DNA of 7,750 nt from an uncultured Clostridiaceae bacterium (GTDB lineage Bacteria > Bacillota > Clostridia > Lachnospirales > Lachnospiraceae): the NCBI GenBank assembly GCA_949948825.1, contig CATLIJ010000110.1, positions 1 to 7,750 of the forward strand. The letters run 5' to 3'. Below, piece by piece: positions 6,509-7,750 of this stretch. Each line of letters begins with the position of its first letter. Position 1 is the stretch's first letter. Under the pieces are notes generated by a model. The model did no database searches, had not been told where the DNA came from, and saw only the letters and a list, made by a program, of their open reading frames with translations. The translations under genes were made by a program, and so were the position numbers.

Positions 6509-6773
6509 TTTCTGACTATCTCTGTCACTTCTCTGACTGACTGCCAGTCTCTTCTGACTGTTTCTGTCACTTCTCTGATTGACCGTCAGTCTCTTCTGAC
6601 TGTCTTTGTCACTTCTCTGATTGACTGCCAGTCTCTTCTGATTGCCTTTGTCACTTCTCTGACTGACTGCCAGTTGCTTCTGACCGTCTCTCTCACTTCT
6701 CTGACTGCCTAGCTCTTCTGACTGTCTCTCTCACTTCTCTGGTCAACTCCTGCCTCTTCTGGCCAACTATCTG
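6509..6773. repeat. Tandem array of a 42-bp repeat, about six copies
   Basis: Units begin with plus-strand TCACTTCTCT at 6525, 6567, 6609, 6651, 6693 and 6731. The first four are exactly 42 bp, the fifth is 38 bp and the sixth is a divergent 43 bp. A partial copy (6509-6524) precedes them. Units 1-4 are close to identical, with scattered substitutions such as CTGACTGAC versus CTGATTGAC. The array fills the gap between the acyltransferase stop and the hydrolase ribosome binding site. It appears non-coding: there is no ATG on either strand inside it, the minus frame shared with both flanking genes has a TGA in units 1-5, and a second minus frame is stopped in units 2 and 5. Most units hold CAGTC and GACTG elements that can pair. 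No promoter is evident. Function is unknown; it may be a minisatellite-type expansion in a transcribed leader. Confidence 0.9.
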
Positions 6774-7750
6774 TCACACATGAAGGCGTTTGTGCAATTC
6801 ATCCTTTAAATTTCTCTCCCCTGCCAGATAGTTTTTAATCTCCTCTGCAGCCTCGCCTCCGGTCTGGCCTACCTGCCTTACCATCCTTGACGCCTTCGCC
6901 TCCCCACCCTTCTGAAGAATCAGAACTTTTCGGATGCGCGGATACATATCCCGCTTTCTTGCAGAAGACGGACCATTTCCCTCCAGCTGTACCCGGATTC
7001 CATCCTCCTTTAGTTTATCAAAAAACCGTCTCTGCAGATGGCTGTCTGCAAACACAGAGGTAAAGGTAATCACCACTTCCTCTCCATATGCACAAACCGC
7101 GCATTTCAGCGGCTGTCTTCGGGACACGCCAATCATCAAATGAAAACGCTCAATCTCCTTTTCCTGCTCCGGCTCCACCTGAATCACCCCAATATTGGAA
7201 AGGGTCATAGTGTAGGCCCGGTCCTTGAGACGGAACACCAGGTTCAGGGCCAGACGCTTCAGGACCAGGGGAATCACCCGTAAATACCACTTTTTTTCTC
7301 GGGATACATTGTAGGATATACTCTCCTCCAGACGCTTTTTATCGATCTTTTTGTCCATCTGGCGGGAAATTTTTCCAAGCAATGTCTCAAACTTTATGTC
7401 TGGATTCTGAAACAAATATCCAATCATGGTAACTGCAAAGAAATTTGCCATGGTCTCTGAATCAAAAAATGCCCGCAGATTAATAGGCAGGTTAAGCACT
7501 ACTGGTTCTGCCCATGATTTTCCGTCCAGATACTCCTGCCAGATGGACCAAATCAACACAGTCGCCAGATATTTGGTAATACTCACCCCATACTGATGGC
7601 AGACTCCTTTTAATTCCTTTGTATTCACATACCCATGCAGCACCTGTCCGGTTCCAAGAGGCAGATAATTCCCTTCCAGCCGGTAAGCGGGATGAGAGCT
7701 GTACCTGCGCCTTGGAACCTCCCGGTAATTTTTTAAATAACTGTCCTCCA
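6774..7750 (-). CDS. Condensation-domain acyltransferase (alcohol acetyltransferase-like), N-terminus outside window
   Basis: The frame is open to the right edge, so the gene continues beyond 7750 and only the C-terminal 324 residues are visible. A GTG at 7643 is not the true start, because conserved-looking sequence (YLPLGTGQVL, then HGYVNTKELK) runs straight through it. The part seen resembles the second half of a condensation/CoA-dependent acyltransferase fold of the alcohol-acetyltransferase type: VVLNLPINLRAFFDSETMANFF (about 7434-7502), LSNIGVIQV (about 7176-7202), and VITFTSVFADSHLQRRFFDKL (about 7011-7073). The catalytic HHxxxDG motif should lie in the missing half and cannot be checked. 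A charged tail of about 65 residues follows the domain. Likely role: transfer of an acyl group to an alcohol or amine; the substrate is unknown. The hydrolase downstream may act on the same ester class. The stop is TGA, and the repeat array starts immediately after it. Confidence 0.7.
   Translation of the reverse strand, partial: EDSYLKNYREVPRRRYSSHPAYRLEGNYLPLGTGQVLHGYVNTKELKGVCHQYGVSITKYLATVLIWSIWQEYLDGKSWAEPVVLNLPINLRAFFDSETMANFFAVTMIGYLFQNPDIKFETLLGKISRQMDKKIDKKRLEESISYNVSREKKWYLRVIPLVLKRLALNLVFRLKDRAYTMTLSNIGVIQVEPEQEKEIERFHLMIGVSRRQPLKCAVCAYGEEVVITFTSVFADSHLQRRFFDKLKEDGIRVQLEGNGPSSARKRDMYPRIRKVLILQKGGEAKASRMVRQVGQTGGEAAEEIKNYLAGERNLKDELHKRLHV

Noticed and set aside
6473..6709. Plus-strand frame open through the repeat array, encoding a 14-residue hydrophobic repeat (TSLTDCQSLLTVSV-like).
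   Set aside because: There is no ATG anywhere in the open stretch, no ribosome binding site, and it ends at TAG 6710-6712 when the repeat phase changes. Openness follows from the 42-bp period being a multiple of three.
6509..6773. CRISPR array.
   Set aside because: The units are contiguous 42-bp tandem copies with no unique spacers between constant repeats, and no cas genes are present.
7641..7643. GTG at 7643 as the start of the acyltransferase.
   Set aside because: The same frame stays open to the window edge with plausible coding sequence, and a start here would remove the catalytic half of the family. The gene is simply cut by the window.

Overview
The window looks like chromosomal DNA from a Gram-positive gut Clostridium relative, most likely Lachnospiraceae. 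The basis is a membrane-anchored clostripain-family (C11) protease, a TreR-like GntR regulator, a clostridial-type RtcB, AGGAGG-type ribosome binding sites and mid-range base composition judged by eye. This is an inference from gene types; no marker gene fixes the genus.

Layout. Positions 57-3332 are on the plus strand: a large surface-anchored cysteine protease (57-2498), a 96-bp gap with a strong inverted repeat, then a TreR-like repressor (2595-3332). A 166-bp convergent gap follows, with a short direct repeat and a 16-bp near-perfect inverted repeat that may be a terminator. Everything from 3499 to the right edge is on the minus strand. In transcription order it holds a condensation-domain acyltransferase cut by the window edge (6774-7750), a 42-bp tandem repeat array (about 6509-6773), an alpha/beta hydrolase of the hormone-sensitive-lipase type (5502-6488), rlmH (5026-5505) and an RtcB RNA ligase (3499-4998). 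The hydrolase stop and the rlmH start overlap as ATGA, and rlmH and rtcB are 27 bp apart, so these three are probably co-transcribed.

How the genes may work together. The acyltransferase and hydrolase are both ester/acyl-chemistry enzymes and may form a pair. RlmH (ribosome modification) and RtcB (RNA ligation) are both RNA enzymes. The protease acts outside the cell. The TreR-like regulator has no trehalose genes beside it in this window.

Most notable observations. First, the hydrolase reading frame is intact from end to end except for one in-frame TAG directly after its HGGG oxyanion-hole motif. It is either a very recent nonsense pseudogene, a sequence error, or a recoded codon. Second, a 42-bp repeat array with no ATG on either strand fills the leader just upstream of that same gene. 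I found no CRISPR array, tRNA, rRNA or insertion sequence, and nothing that clearly amounts to a new defence or mobile system.
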